A stretch of 64,000 nt of DNA from the NCBI GenBank assembly GCA_030765065.1, contig CM060990.1, positions 669,692,118 through 669,756,117 of the forward strand, read 5' to 3'. The notes below the pieces were generated by a model, which did not search any database, had not been told where the DNA came from, and was given only the letters and a program-made list of their open reading frames with translations. Made by a program: the position numbers and the translations under genes. This document shows positions 34,975 to 46,064 of this stretch, one piece after another. The DNA is from Deroplatys truncata. Lineage: Eukaryota > Arthropoda > Insecta > Mantodea > Mantidae. The first letter of the stretch is position 1; each line of letters opens with the position of its first letter.

Positions 34975-36516
34975 ATGATTTTACGTAGTGGAAGAGTTCT
35001 TAGCTCCACCATGACTGATTTTCCAGCAGAGGAACAGCCACTGACGCTATCCAATCAGCTGGAAAAATACCCGGGATCCCAGGCAACCCTGGAAACCATG
35101 TTGCAACAGGGGCTAATACAGTTTCAGTTACTGGAGACGAGACGAACATCTCAGGTAGCGTCTCAAGAAGAGGCTTCCACTCACAACTGGTAGCCCAAGG
35201 GGAAACACTAACTACTGTTGAGTCGACACTGACAGTTCAAAGGGAAACATTAAGTACTTTAGAGTCTACACTAACAGCACAAGGGAAAACATTAAGTACT
35301 TTTGAGTTTACCATAGCATCACAAGGGACAACACTAACTACTTTGAAGCCGACAGTAGCCTCACAAGGGGAAACCCTCCATCCCCAACTTGTCACCCAAA
35401 GGGAAACACTAAACACGGAAGATAAATTCACTGCACAAGTGAACCAACTACAAGCGCAAATGGCATCACAGGTGTGCTTGCTAAGAAAGCGCAAATACTC
35501 ACAAAAGGGGAAACTTTAGAAACCCAGATCATGAGAAAACTACAACAACAGTTCCAGGAACAACAAAACAGTTCCCAAGAACACGCGAGCCGACAAGCTC
35601 AAACAATAGAAGCCATCAAAGTAGGACAGACCTCCTTACGTTTGGAAGTGATTACTGTGTGCCACGAGGTGCATGAGGCATGCTCTGAGATGGAATCATT
35701 GAGGAAAAGGGTTATTCAACTGTCGGGAACAAATGCCGCGAGGCTATTAATAAAAATATGCAAACAGAAATCGAGAGAATTACAGCCTCAGTACAGGAAA
35801 CAGCTTCCCAAGCCGCCGCAACTCACACGTCAGCTGTAGCTCAAACTGAAATGCACTACGTGATTTGGCACCGGTAAAGGTAGCATTGTAACAGGGTTAA
35901 GGGCCCACAACAAATGGTATCGCCAGTAACCTCACCAGATCGCGTGAACTGGGTAGCGCGGGGATGCAACACGCGACGCCGAGGTTCTTGCACCACTGCA
36001 AACACATATGTCTAACAGTGTAGTTAAAAAGTGCACCTCCTACTCAAGTGTGAATGTTTTTCCCATACACTATAATCTTTTAAATGAGATCGCGGTGCCT
36101 CAATTCAATGATGCGAGGGGTTGATGTTGATGTATTTTGGGTTGTGGGTGGTTACTTTGAGCTAAAACAAGCACCGGAAGGTCTGAAATTATTGATTGTT
36201 AAGAAGCGTTTGCAGGGACGGGCGTTCTTTTTGGATCCGCCTAGACATAGGAGACCACGCCACCTATGGGGACTTTAAGAACTTATTTTTAGCTAAGTAC
36301 TGGAACACGGCAACACAGAACGCCATAAGAATCAAAATAAACAATGGTAAACATATGCCAGGACTAGGTCATTATTCATTACATCTTAGATCTGGCACAG
36401 CAAAGCTTACTTCTAGACCCGCCTATGAACGATGCGGAATTTGTTCAGCGACAGTACAGCACTTCCTTGATGCAATAAGAAACAATTTAATAGTAGCACG
36501 ATCGCTGAGACACTAG
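34975..36516 (+). pseudogene. gag-like region of the Ty3/Gypsy-type fossil
   Basis: The first part (34,975 on) begins 'MILRSGRVLSS' and is rich in Gln, Thr and Glu. A 42-bp tandem repeat at about 35,196-35,400 encodes 14-residue, two-heptad units, which suggests a coiled coil. A Gln-rich helical stretch follows (35,474-35,839). The later part (about 36.1-36.5 kb) has 'VKKRLQGRAFF' and 'TYGDFKNLFLAKYWN', which resemble the capsid-type domain of retrotransposon gag proteins. It is a broken fossil and no function is expected. Confidence 0.6.
35196..35400 (+). repeat. 42-bp tandem repeat within gag-like region
   Basis: The motif 'caaggggaaac' or a close variant recurs at 35,196, 35,238, 35,280, 35,322 and 35,364, exactly 42 bp apart. 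A shorter step to 35,397 follows. Confidence 0.85.
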
Positions 36517-37005
36517 ACCAACAAAGCGGTAGCTCAGAAATTAAGGCATCAGCAGAAAATTTCAGTGGGTTGAGGGCACAACCCACATATACACAAAGAC
36601 GGCAACAACCATACCACCACGGTGTCAGGTTTGAACGCCACAACCCACAATATCACAATTACGGGTAAGAACGCCCATCCTCACGGGGCTCTCGGAAAAA
36701 CCCAACAGGTAACCATTGCGTGCAGTATGTACGGGACAGGGGTCAACGACCACAACGCCCACAATGGTGAGACAGTCCCTCGGGCCACGAAGAATACAAC
36801 AACCGGACGAGTAAAAGACAAAGCCCACCAAGGGAAAACAATCATATCTCATATACACGCCCGGAATTTAACGTGGATGCTCCACGATGGCCATCTGACA
36901 ACCGCCGACTACAGGATGGCAACACGGCACAAAATTCGATGCCAAACAGGAGCGGGTACCATGATGCAAATCAGACATGACACAAATTACCATGATAGCC
37001 TCTAC

Positions 37006-37227
37006 TCCGCCGGAGGACGATGGGTTTTTTTTCGGGTGTAAAAATTCATAGAATGGCTTGTTTTGGAAGGAAAGTAAAACTGATGGTCCCGTGTCCAAGT
37101 TACGGCATGTAAAAGAACCTCAAGCCAGATAAAGAGACCTCTGAGCAAAAATACCGGTCTTTCTCTTCCAATATAGAATGGGACGCTAAGGACCACAGCA
37201 GTTAAAGCAATAAAACTCAATTTAGAC
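37006..37227 (+). mobile_element. SINE S1, copy 3, inside the Ty3/Gypsy-type fossil
   Basis: 'ctccgccggaggacgatggg' to 'gcaataaaactcaattta', 5'-truncated, in the same orientation as the host element. Confidence 0.8.
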
Positions 37228-37379
37228 AAGACACGAAGATACCATACCAGCGCAATACAGGGGCACTATTAGAAAAACAACATGGTTCAACCCGGAGGAC
37301 AAGGGCCCCGCATATTATGACGACACACGTGGTGGCGCATCCGATACAGACAACAAAATGGCGTTAAACTAGAACGGGT

Positions 37380-38140
37380 TCAAGATACACTCCCGTCATC
37401 GAATTTCCTAGCTCTTTGTGACACAGGGAATAACAATTACATAAAACATTCAAATTGGACAACGCATACAGAAATTGACACAATGATTCACACTGCTGAT
37501 AGGTAGGTGGAGACGATGAATTCAAATATACATCGAGGGCAAGGTATTAAATGCCGTAATTTATTTGGGAGCCTCGGCGTCATTATGCAGTTTTATCAAC
37601 ATACGCCCATAGGGGTTAAAATGCAGGCACATCTAGTAAAAAATGTGTAGGCTATATTGGCTATAGGATGTAAAGAAAATAGTATACCAGAAGTTATGCT
37701 ACCTTTTCAAATAAACCAAGTGCAGTTAGAATATAAATTTCTGGTTGTACCACACTTGGTTACCCAAATATTACTCGGCAGCGATTATTTGTTTGACTTT
37801 AGGGCTCACGTCAGTTATAATAAATTAGAATCAAGTTTGAAAACAGCTGATAAAATAACAGTTAGAGCCCAGTTTCTGCAAGCGACATGGACCGCTCCAG
37901 AGCCTACTGATGAGGAAAAAGAGATTCATCAGAACCGGTTTTTTTTTGTACAAGTGGTCAGAATGGATCTTGGCAAGTTGACGACTTTACACAGAAGATG
38001 AGTTAGCAGAGATGCATACAGATAAGGACGAGAATTGTGACGATGCCGAGATAGAATTTAATTGTTTCGAAAACGGCAGAAGGGAAGAGACATTCAGGCC
38101 CGCCGAATCACCCTCAAATTACGCTGAGACACACTTATAC
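37380..38140 (+). pseudogene. Protease-like region of the Ty3/Gypsy-type fossil
   Basis: The segment includes 'LALCDTG', a possible aspartic-protease active-site block, and a later stretch with 'FLVVPHLVTQILLGSDYL', the conserved ILG.D..... block of retrotransposon proteases. An acidic linker follows. It is broken. Confidence 0.6.
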
Positions 38141-38174
38141 AAAACTCAACCACTGAGCTCATTAAGGTCCATAT

Positions 38175-38604
38175 TGTGGCGTATTAGGTAATTAGTAGCT
38201 ATTGTCTTGACAGACACATTATTGCGTCGTATTGGCGACAGCATTGTTGGGGTAATTCTTTCGGCTTTGAGTTTTGAAGTTCCGTCCGGCATGACGCTCT
38301 CCAGTCCTAGCTAGCGGGTCTAGCGAGGAACTCGTGTGTGTAGCATCTCCCCTCATTTATTTCTTAATCTCTTTTGTGTGCGATGTAGGGGCACCGTGTT
38401 TATATTGAATAAGCCACAGTTAATGTGATTAATGTGAATTCTGTGTATTTTGTATAAAGTATCCCACGCCTGCACTGGAATGTGATGTTCAAAGTTCTGG
38501 TCCCCTCGCTGCCTCTGCAGCGACGTCTCTCAATGTGCATGCTGGGGTAATTTCAATTTAATATTTTAGCTGGAAACCTTTTGGCCTCACACCAGTATGT
38601 AACA
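38175..38604 (+). mobile_element. Solo LTR inserted in the Ty3/Gypsy-type fossil
   Basis: A 430-bp segment starts TGTGGCG and ends TGTAACA, flanked by ATAT on both sides (38,171-38,174 and 38,605-38,608). It interrupts the region between protease-like and RT-like parts. TG...CA ends and a 4-bp target duplication fit an LTR left by recombination between two LTRs. It shows no similarity to the LTR-like part at 34.2 kb, so it comes from another family. It looks whole as a solo LTR. Confidence 0.75.
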
Positions 38605-38890
38605 ATATAGAGGCCAAGGTGAATGCCATGGAAATCCTCACAGAGGAACATAAACAAACTAATCCAAATATTATGGTCCAACAAAGGAACATTTTTAGAG
38701 GAAACCGGTTGCTGCAATAGCTTTGTATATTCATTTGCGATCAAAGAAGGCCCCCCTGGAAGTACAAATTCCCGAACATTCCCTTGCTGGTTACAAGAAG
38801 CAGTAAACGAAACTATACAGGAAATGTTCGAACAAAACATTATACAACCCTCAAATTCCCCTTATATTAACCACGTCTGCATCGTCAAAA
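38605..38890 (+). pseudogene. Start of Ty3/Gypsy reverse transcriptase (fossil)
   Basis: Plus-strand readings contain 'SFVYSFAIKEGPPGS', 'SRTFPCWLQEAVNETIQEMF' and 'NIIQPSNSPYINHVCIVK', matching the conserved N-terminal part of Ty3/Gypsy RTs ('...R.yP.p......v..qi.emle.giI.PS.SPy.sp.vlVkKkdg'). The catalytic palm is absent. It ends at the outer edge of inverted duplication 2. Confidence 0.75.
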
Positions 38891-39264
38891 GAGCTAAGGA
38901 AATTGACAACACCACAGCAAAGAGAAGGAAATAAGGGAAAGCATGACCAGACACACAGGTGAGATGGAAGGACACAGCGAAATAAGCGCAAAACAAGCCA
39001 CAAGAAGACATGGAACCCGAAAAAGAACGATATGGTTTTGTATAAGGCACATAAGAAATCATCACTCCTAAAGAAAGAGTCAAATAAATATACTTATTGT
39101 GCATTGGTCCAGCGCAAATTAATAGAAGCGACCGTTCCTTTGAGCTTCAGAACGTGCGCACCAAGAAAATTATCGGCCATACAATTTGGCTTTATTAAAC
39201 CGATTACCTGCCACATGACGGGCTCAAAATCCATAATAAATCATAGGCATTGCCTCCTGCATCA

Positions 39265-40195
39265 ATATATAAATAATCTGATGTGTTACACTCACATGAA
39301 CTTCTCTACTCTGGTACAAACTCTTATTCTCCATCTATTTCAGATTAATCGAGATAAACATTTGCAGAAACGATCTTTTGACATGCAAAGAGAATTACAT
39401 TTTACACATAGCGACCAGTTCTAAAAATATTTGACTATCACTTAAGGCGTACTATGTGCCCCTTGTTTTGTATTTGCAAGGGCAATATAGAAATACAGCA
39501 GCCTTTAAGCATACACATCTCTCTTAATAGCTGGTTGCTAGGTGCACCATCATTCTCTTTGCCACAGATTAATACTCTTTGCATATCCAAGACAAAAAAA
39601 TGAATAACTAATTCCCATTTGAGAAAATAAGTATTTAAGAATTTAAGGGAATAACAAGCAATATCTCGAATATGGTTCACTCAACAAAAAAATGTATATG
39701 ACATAAATTGTGTATTTTAACGGGATCTACATTTTTTATGTAGTAAACGTTTGTCTATCTGTTATGGTTTACCAGTTATGCATAAGTTGTTCACAATGAA
39801 GAATACTTTTGGAGACATTCCCAGAAAATTCAAGATATACATTTTATTTGTCATTAAAATATCTTAAATATATAATATTTTAATCAAATCGTTGGAGCCA
39901 TTTTTGAGAAAATTAAAATGTTCCATGTAATGGGTTATTTGGGGTGGGGGTATTTTCTTGAAAACCTTCGTGTCGCATCTCTGGAAGATACTGAACCTAA
40001 ATACCAAGTTTGGTGATTATCCGACTGTTCGTTTCTGAGTTATGCTGTTCACAGACACACACACGGACATGTTTCCAAAAATGCTATTTTTGCATTCAGG
40101 GGTCTCAAAACACATATTTCCGGTAAAATCTCGGTATCGAATTTTTGGGTGGAATACAATACTTCCCCTATTTACTATACGTAGTAGAGAAAGTA
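39265..40195 (-). repeat. Dispersed repeat R1, copy 7 (arm 1)
   Basis: On the plus strand it starts 'aatctgatgtgttacactca' and ends 'gtagtagagaaagtaaaa'. It is one of the most complete copies. Its GT run is short, unlike the partner in arm 2. Confidence 0.85.
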
Positions 40196-40888
40196 AAACG
40201 GAAAGAAACTGTATATAGTATGTTGAAACATAATTTAAATGCCATAAATTATAAGCAGCAAAAATGTCGTGAAAAGACGCGCAATAAAACACAGTTGAGT
40301 TTTGATCACTATAGATAGTAAAGTATTTTTCCCCAGTATATGTCCATGTACATATTATATTAAACATATTTTAGTGCAAATACCCATTCAACAAATCGAG
40401 TTACAAGGTGGTTAAAGTGTAATTGTTTTTTTAAATGTCCAAAATTAGCTTATGTAGGTAAAATTGTTTATTGCCATAAAATATGCCCCAAAAGAGATAA
40501 CCTTTAACGTGTGTTAAGAAAATCCTGTTACTTTAGAATATAAAATGTCATGTATAGGAAGTAAATGTTGTAGGACCCCAAAACAAGCTCCAAACGCAAC
40601 AATTTAACATTAGCATTATTCAAATTGATTTCTTTTTGCCGTTGTGTTTGGTGCAGGGTAACTCAATGTGACCACTTGTCACATATGTCTGTATAAAGTT
40701 TATATGTATACCTAGGAATGTGTCATTGTATGGTTTTAAGAATGAATCCCTGAGCTACATTTGTATCTATTTAAGGAAGGTTGAATTTATGCTTTACAAT
40801 AGTTAGGGACATTACTTTATACAGTCAATCAGGCAGTGGGTTTCCTAAGCGCTCCAAACTCAAATGCATACCCGGGGAGGTGCAATGT
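40196..40888. other. Unassigned block, shared by both arms
   Basis: Matches 50.94-51.62 kb in reverse. No domain was recognised, and the 116-codon minus-strand frame runs into R1 and is probably chance. Confidence 0.45.
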
Positions 40889-41960
40889 CGTCCTCCGTGG
40901 TGTAGTGGTCACCATGCTAGCTGCTAGTTCCCGAGATCCGCGTTCAAACTCGGCGGAGGGCGATGGATTATTTTGGGCGTAAAAATCCTTAGCTGGCTTC
41001 CTTCTGAAGCGAAATAAAGCCAGTGGTCCCGTGTCGTACATTTACGGCACGTAAAAGAACCTCAATCCTAATGAACAGGCCTCTGAGCAAAATTACCGGT
41101 CTTTGACACCTAATATAGAATGGGACCAGTTAAGGGACAAGGTATTCTGAAATGGTCAAAATCACATTTTCTGTTTTACGCGGTAATATAGCTCTATTGT
41201 TTCCAATTTCAGAACATATATACTTTTGTGGTGTTAAGAGGTCTTTAAGACATTTAAATACCATTTAAATGCTAGTCTGCATTCTTTTAAAGCTGTCATT
41301 CAACTTTTGCTGAAGAAATCCAAGAATGAAGGTGCAGATGATTACGACCCTGGAATGTACTGAAGTGCGTCAGAATGTTAATGCTGAAACTTTAAATTCA
41401 GTTTTCTCAAAACAACATTTTTAGAAATTTTCAGTATATGTATACAAACATAGTTAACTTTCTGAAACACAATCATAATTTTATAATGTATATTGTGATA
41501 TTAAGAAAGCAACAACATTGCAAATTTTCCACATCTTTACTTTTTTAACCTTGCAAATAATTTTTTTCAATTTCTAGTGAACTGATAAACATAACTAAAT
41601 AAATGAGATTCAGAAGATAGCTGAGTAGACTGAGAACAAGCATGCAAAAGTGTGATTCTGTATTAGAAGTAGTATCAGAGAAAAAGGTGCATGAATTCAC
41701 ATGTTTTAAGAGTGAATTTTATTATTTTTCTGATGAATGAAATAATTTTTACGGACTCAACTACATAAGTTATCATTGCAAACAACCACTTGAAATAATG
41801 ATAATAATCTATAGAATAATCCATAAAAGTTTCAGGAAACAATTTTAGAACTTTAAGAGTAATGGTAATTTAACACACTTAAGGTGTAATTCCCATGTGT
41901 TCAGGCTACCTTGTCCCCTTAAACCAGTTAACGAGCGTCCATAAATGAAACTAAGAACAA
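40889..41960 (+). mobile_element. SINE S1, copy 4, full-length head, split by a MITE
   Basis: This is the only S1 copy on the plus strand with a complete tRNA-like head: 'gtcctccgtggtgtagtggt' (A-box region) and 'cgcgttcaaactcgg' (B box), then the body to about 41,127. The last part, 'gagcgtccataaatgaaact', resumes at about 41.93 kb after the inserted MITE. Confidence 0.85.
41115..41935. mobile_element. MITE M2 inside SINE S1 (arm 1)
   Basis: About 800 bp with inverted ends GGGACAAGGTA and TACCTTGTCCCC. TTAA stands at both ends, which would suit a piggyBac-type target. An alternative reading is a 9-bp duplication close to ACCAGTTAA (ACCCGTTAA on one side in arm 2). It has no transposase frame. 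The partner in arm 2 spans about 49.84-50.69 kb. Confidence 0.7.
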
Positions 41961-42385
41961 AGAAAAAATGGTGAGGTTCAACCCTAAGTAGCCATGTATA
42001 CACAAAAAAGTGCGCCGACAAGGTACAGTGAAAGTGTTTGTGTGGTCAGTGCGCGTACGGATGATTAGAAGATTAGCAGCTTTAGTGAACAAGACTAAGT
42101 CGCTCACCAGCGTAAACAACATAACATATCCATATGAAAATATGGGTAACATTAAAAACATTGCATAGTTGCGAGAACTACATAGTGGCAACCCGGATAT
42201 GTACAATACAATCAGAATGTAAAGTAACAAATGTACAATTACACGCAGTTGAAATGTATGTAAATAACAAAAAAAGAAAGCTAAATCGCAAGACAAAATT
42301 TTGTATCAAATCAATTATTCATATATGATGTATGTTTTCTCTTAGAGGCATATTTTTGTAAACATCTGTTGTTGTAGTGTATATA
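41936..42385. other. Unassigned block with a shared 122-codon chance frame
   Basis: A 122-codon minus-strand frame (41,928-42,296) is kept in arm 2 (49,458-49,838). It starts in anonymous DNA and ends in the SINE tail, so I take it as a chance frame kept only because the arms are young. It is hydrophobic in composition. Confidence 0.5.
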
Positions 42386-43636
42386 CACTACGTGATCAAA
42401 AGTATCCGGACACCTGGCTGAAAATGACGAACAAGTTCGTGGCGCCCTCCATCGGTAATGCTGGAACTCAGTTTGCTGTTGGTGTATCCTTAGCCTTGAT
42501 GACGACGTTCACTCTCGCAGGCATACTTTCAATCAGGTCCTGGAAGGTTTCTTGGGGAATGGGAGCCCATTCTTCACGGTGTGCGGAACTGAGGAGAGGT
42601 ATCGATGTAAGTCGGTGAGGCCTGGCACTAAGTTGGCGTTCCAAAACATCCCAAAGGTGTACTATAGGATTCAAGTCAGGACTGTGTGCAGCCCAGTCCA
42701 TTACAGGGATGTTATTGTCGTGTAACCACTCCGCCACAGCCCGTGCAGTATGAACAGGTGCTCGATCATCGTGTTGAAAGATGCAATCGCCATCCCCGAA
42801 TTGTTCTTCAACAGTGAGAAGCAAGAACGTGCTTAAAATGTCAATGTAGGTCTGTACTGTGATCGTGCCACGCAAAAAAACAAGGGGTGCAAGCCCCCTC
42901 CAGGAAAAACACGACCACACCATAACACCACTACCTCCGAATTTCACTGTTGGCACTACACACGCTGGCAGATTGAGTTCACCGGGCATTCGCCATATCC
43001 ACACCCTACCATCGGATCGCCACATTGTGTACCGTGATTCGTCACTCCACACAACGTTTTGCCACTGTTTAATCGTGTAATATTGACGCTCCTTACACCA
43101 TGCGAGGCGTCATTTGGCATTTTCCTGCGTGATGTGTGACTTATGAGCAGCCGCTCGACCATGGAATCCAAGGTTTCTCACCTCATGCCTAACTGCCATA
43201 GTACTTGGAGTGGATCCTGATGCGGTTTGGAATTCCTGTGTGATGGTCTGGATAGATGTCTGCCTAGTACTCTTTACGACCCTCTTCAAATGTCGGCGGT
43301 CTCTGTCAGTCAACAGACGAGGTCGGCCTGTACGCTTTTTTGCTGTACATGTCCCTTCACGTTTCCACTTCACTATCACATAAGAAGCAGTGGTCCTAGG
43401 GATGTTTAGGAGTGTGGTAATCTCGCGTACAGACTTCTGACACAAGTGACACCCATACACCTGACCACGTTCGAAGCCCGTGAGTTCCACGGAACGTCCC
43501 ATTCTGCTGTTTCACGATGTCTAATGACTACTGAGGTCGCGGATAATGAGTACCAGGTATTAGGTGGCAGCATAATGCACCTAAGATGAAAAACGTATGT
43601 TTGTGGGGTTGTCCGGATACTTTTGATCACATAGTG
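42386..43636 (-). mobile_element. Tc1-type element T1, copy 2 (complete ends)
   Basis: CACTACGTGATCAAAAGTAT at 42,386 and the complement of CACTATGTGATCAAAAGTAT ending at 43,636, with TA on both sides (42,384-42,385 and 43,637-43,638). Length is 1,251 bp. The outer 80 bp lies beyond arm 1 homology, so the duplication edge cuts the element. Confidence 0.95.
42468..43502 (-). pseudogene. Tc1 transposase, one stop and catalytic Glu changed to Val (T1 copy 2)
   Basis: A cut-and-paste transposase of 344 residues counting the internal stop. It starts 'MGRSVELTGFERGQVYG' at 43,502 and ends 'VVIKAKDTPTAN'. The helix-turn-helix region and linker ('TGRPRLLTDRDRRHL') are intact. The first two catalytic Asp residues lie in 'MWSDESRYTMW' and 'FQHDDRAP'. 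The third position reads 'SPDLNPIVHLWD': Val replaces the Glu found in copies 1 and 3. One stop codon (TGA for CGA, a CpG-type change) follows 'ITQENAK'. Otherwise the frame is open. Either change alone should stop transposition. Confidence 0.9.
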
Positions 43637-45057
43637 TACGTATTTATTAAACAGATCGTAAGAACTACCCAAAGATAGACCGACAGACAAGATCGGGGGT
43701 GGAGAAGAGCAAGCTCTTGTAAGGAATACAAACACATCACGCAAAATCGAGGGTAGAAAGATTGTCAGTGGGTTTTTCAGGCGAGACATTAATTTTCCTC
43801 AAGGTGGAAAATGAAGGCCTCACCTGAAGGGCATATGGAGCTGGAACTCTCACTGCACCACTGGGCGGTAGCTGCTTACAACTTTTGTTTTGCCTACTCA
43901 GAGGGATTAAGTTACCGTGAAAAGGTCTATTGCTTAGGAGCTAGAAAATAGGAAATATTCACGAACACATAGATTAACAATTTATTTTAAAGTGATACAT
44001 CCATTCAAAATGCTTAAATCAGCTTGCTTTAACATTCTTTTAACAAATTACTATGCGATATTTTCTTTCGCTTTGTACAGTTAAAGTTGCCATATGAGTT
44101 TAAAGCTTTTGTAACAAAGCGACGAATACAATAAAGTTACATGAAATGCAAATGTCAATACTTCTCCGGTATAAAAATTTAGAAAGGCACCAAGAGTTAA
44201 AGATTAAATTTCAAACCTTACCGAATAAATTGTAAAAGATAATTTAGAAAAGGTCAAAACAACTCTTGGTGAATTATGCCGAAAATCTCGCTGTCACGTT
44301 GGCCAGTTGTTCCGCCTCGGTCCCTGGCGAAAAAGCGACTGCTTGTGTCTGTCTTCCCAGGAGTTGCTGGAACCGTCGGAGAGCGTGATGGCGCTAGCGT
44401 CAGTGGCGTGTTGCAAACCAGTCAATGATGAATGCCCATGATGCATTACGTGGTGAGGTGATGTCTTACGTCACTTATGGCGATATGTTGTTCGAAGCTT
44501 TGAATGTTGCTATCTCTGGTTATGAATGACGTCATCACTCCGAAGCATTGTGACGTGCTGGTTGCATGAGCCATGACCATGGGGGAGGCGAAAACGGCAT
44601 ATGGGGTAATAAAAATAAGAATAACCACCATAGCAGTAATGAGTAAAATAAAGTAATGTAGGCAAGAGAAAGAACTGAAAGATAAAGGCTTAACAAATAA
44701 ATACTAGCGTAGTAGATCAAGTGATAAGTAAGGTGAGAGAAAGGGACGATAAAAATAGAAAATAGAATAGAACTTAGGAAATAAGGGAATTAATGTGAAG
44801 AAAATTAAATAAATTGTAAAACAGATAAAACAAGGTAATTCCTCAAGGTGAGTTGGGCTCAGAAAATGAGCAAAGTTAGCAAACTGCAACGACAAGCATG
44901 AGGGGTGGTCATTAAGAACCTTTCAACATACAAAATAAATATTAGGTGATAGTGGAAAGCCCGTAGCAGGATGCTTCGAAAGTAGACAATACTTGGAAAT
45001 CCCACGTACACTTATGCGTAAATAAAACTCAGTGTAGCCGTAATAATAGGTACTTGG
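43637..45057. other. Spacer of duplication 2, left part; perhaps a solo LTR body
   Basis: No coding domain was seen. Because 45.06-45.35 kb matches the LTR-like segment of the 34-kb fossil, the preceding kilobase may be the rest of that LTR, but I cannot fix a TG start. 44.29-44.60 kb is locally GC-richer, with CRE-like 'tgacgtca'. Confidence 0.4.
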
Positions 45058-45345
45058 AGAAGGCGAACATACGACATTTTTAGGGCCCATAAGAGAAAAG
45101 GTAAGGTAATCGAAATAGCAGATAATAAATTAGAAAGATCACGTGCCTAGAAAAAGGACCGTGCTCAAATAGAATATGGGTGTAAAGTAGAAATTTCCCT
45201 ATGAGCGAAGCACAGTTACAGACGGGGTAACTTCGTTACTTCGTGTCGATCATTTGTAAGGGAAGGTTGCGCCACACGGTACCAGAAATGTTAGAGCAAA
45301 TTACAGTGTTAAATGTATTTAGTCATAATGTTACATTACGGCAGT
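45058..45345 (+). mobile_element. LTR-like segment related to the 34-kb Ty3/Gypsy-type fossil
   Basis: Matches 34,195-34,516 in the same orientation: 'atcacgtgcctagaaaaagg', 'cagacggggtaac', 'cgtgtcgatcatttgtaagg', and an end at 'cataatgttacattacgg'. Similarity stops just after, where gag leader begins in the 34-kb copy, so this is probably an LTR on its own. It is a fossil. Confidence 0.6.
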
Positions 45346-45939
45346 GGCGTAGCGTAAGAATAGACGTTGAGACTGAGTCTATCTAAATAAATTGTCAAGA
45401 AAATAAGTAAATTTTTAAACATACAAATAAAGACAGCTTCAAACAAGTGATGAAAAACTGATCAATACGATCACTTTCACCACTGCTTACCCCAAAGCCC
45501 CAACTCCTACTGCTACTTCGTGTCAGATTGTAGTGCTATGTACATAGGCAGCTTCGAAATCTCGTGATGCGGCAGCAAAGTCGAGTAGAAATTAGGGTAG
45601 CTGAGCGACTGCTAGTCTCATCAAGAGTGGAGTTGTAGGGTCAAGTCTTGTAATATGGCCACCAAAATTTATATTTGTAATTTAATTCAAAACCAATAGA
45701 AGGACAATGAACATTTCATGCGGAAGTTATACCCACATGCCTGTAAGGTAAGTATTATGTAGAATTGTAACTCAAATATAGTATTATTTTATTATGTATA
45801 ACTTTGTTTATAACAAGGCAGAATTGGCCATTTTAAAGGCCAGTCTTGTAATATGGTCACCTACAAAAAAGTATATTTTAGAGCACGATTCACATACAAA
45901 AACCTTAGCCTTCTTTCACCTGCACATTCTTTATGAAAC

Positions 45940-46060
45940 TAGACGCACATCTTGCACAGGACAAACACACTTCTCCGTCGTGGTCTTCGTTGAAGAGCCC
46001 ATCACAATATCCACATTAGAATCGCCTGTGCTGCATACAGATTCTTGTTCCTGTTTTCCT
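45940..46060 (-). pseudogene. Cys-rich C-terminal end of the pogo-like transposase
   Basis: The minus-strand reading shows 'KVKRKTGTRICMQHRRF' and then 'CGYCDGLFNEDHDGEVCLSC', with a stop between. Insect pogo-like transposases often end in a basic stretch followed by a C..C...C..C knuckle of this kind. It is separated from the main fragment by R1. Confidence 0.5.
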
Positions 46061-46064
46061 TTTT

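Larger units (their letters stand above)
34194..38890 (+). mobile_element. Ty3/Gypsy-type LTR retroelement fossil, broken and nested
   Basis: Parts in order are an LTR-like or leader segment (34.2-34.52 kb, related to 45.06-45.35 kb), a gag-like region (about 34.9-36.5 kb), a protease-like region (about 37.4-38.1 kb) and the very start of a reverse transcriptase (38.6-38.89 kb). Two later insertions lie inside: SINE S1 (37.0-37.2 kb) and a solo LTR (38,175-38,604). The rest of pol and the 3' LTR are absent. It is broken in many places and looks old. The assignment rests on the protease and RT motifs. Confidence 0.75.
38876..43556 (+). repeat. Inverted duplication 2, arm 1
   Basis: About 4.68 kb, the reverse complement of 48,211-53,016. 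It contains, left to right, an unassigned block, R1 copy 7, an unassigned block (40.2-40.89 kb), SINE S1 split by a MITE, an unassigned block (41.96-42.38 kb) and most of Tc1 copy 2. The paired 130-codon frames (39,032-39,424 and 52,468-52,860) differ at about a dozen residues, so the arms are nearly but not exactly identical. Confidence 0.9.

Noticed and set aside
39032-39424. 130-codon frame kept in both arms
   Set aside because: It runs from an unassigned block into non-coding repeat R1, and nearly all differences between arms change the amino acid, which is what neutral drift gives.
41928-42296. 122-codon hydrophobic frame kept in both duplication arms
   Set aside because: It begins in anonymous DNA and ends inside a SINE tail. 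Conservation between arms is explained by the recent duplication, so it is probably chance.
45346-45360. 'cagtggcgtagcg' as the end of a hAT element
   Set aside because: It resembles a common hAT terminus, but no inverse partner or 8-bp duplication was found nearby.
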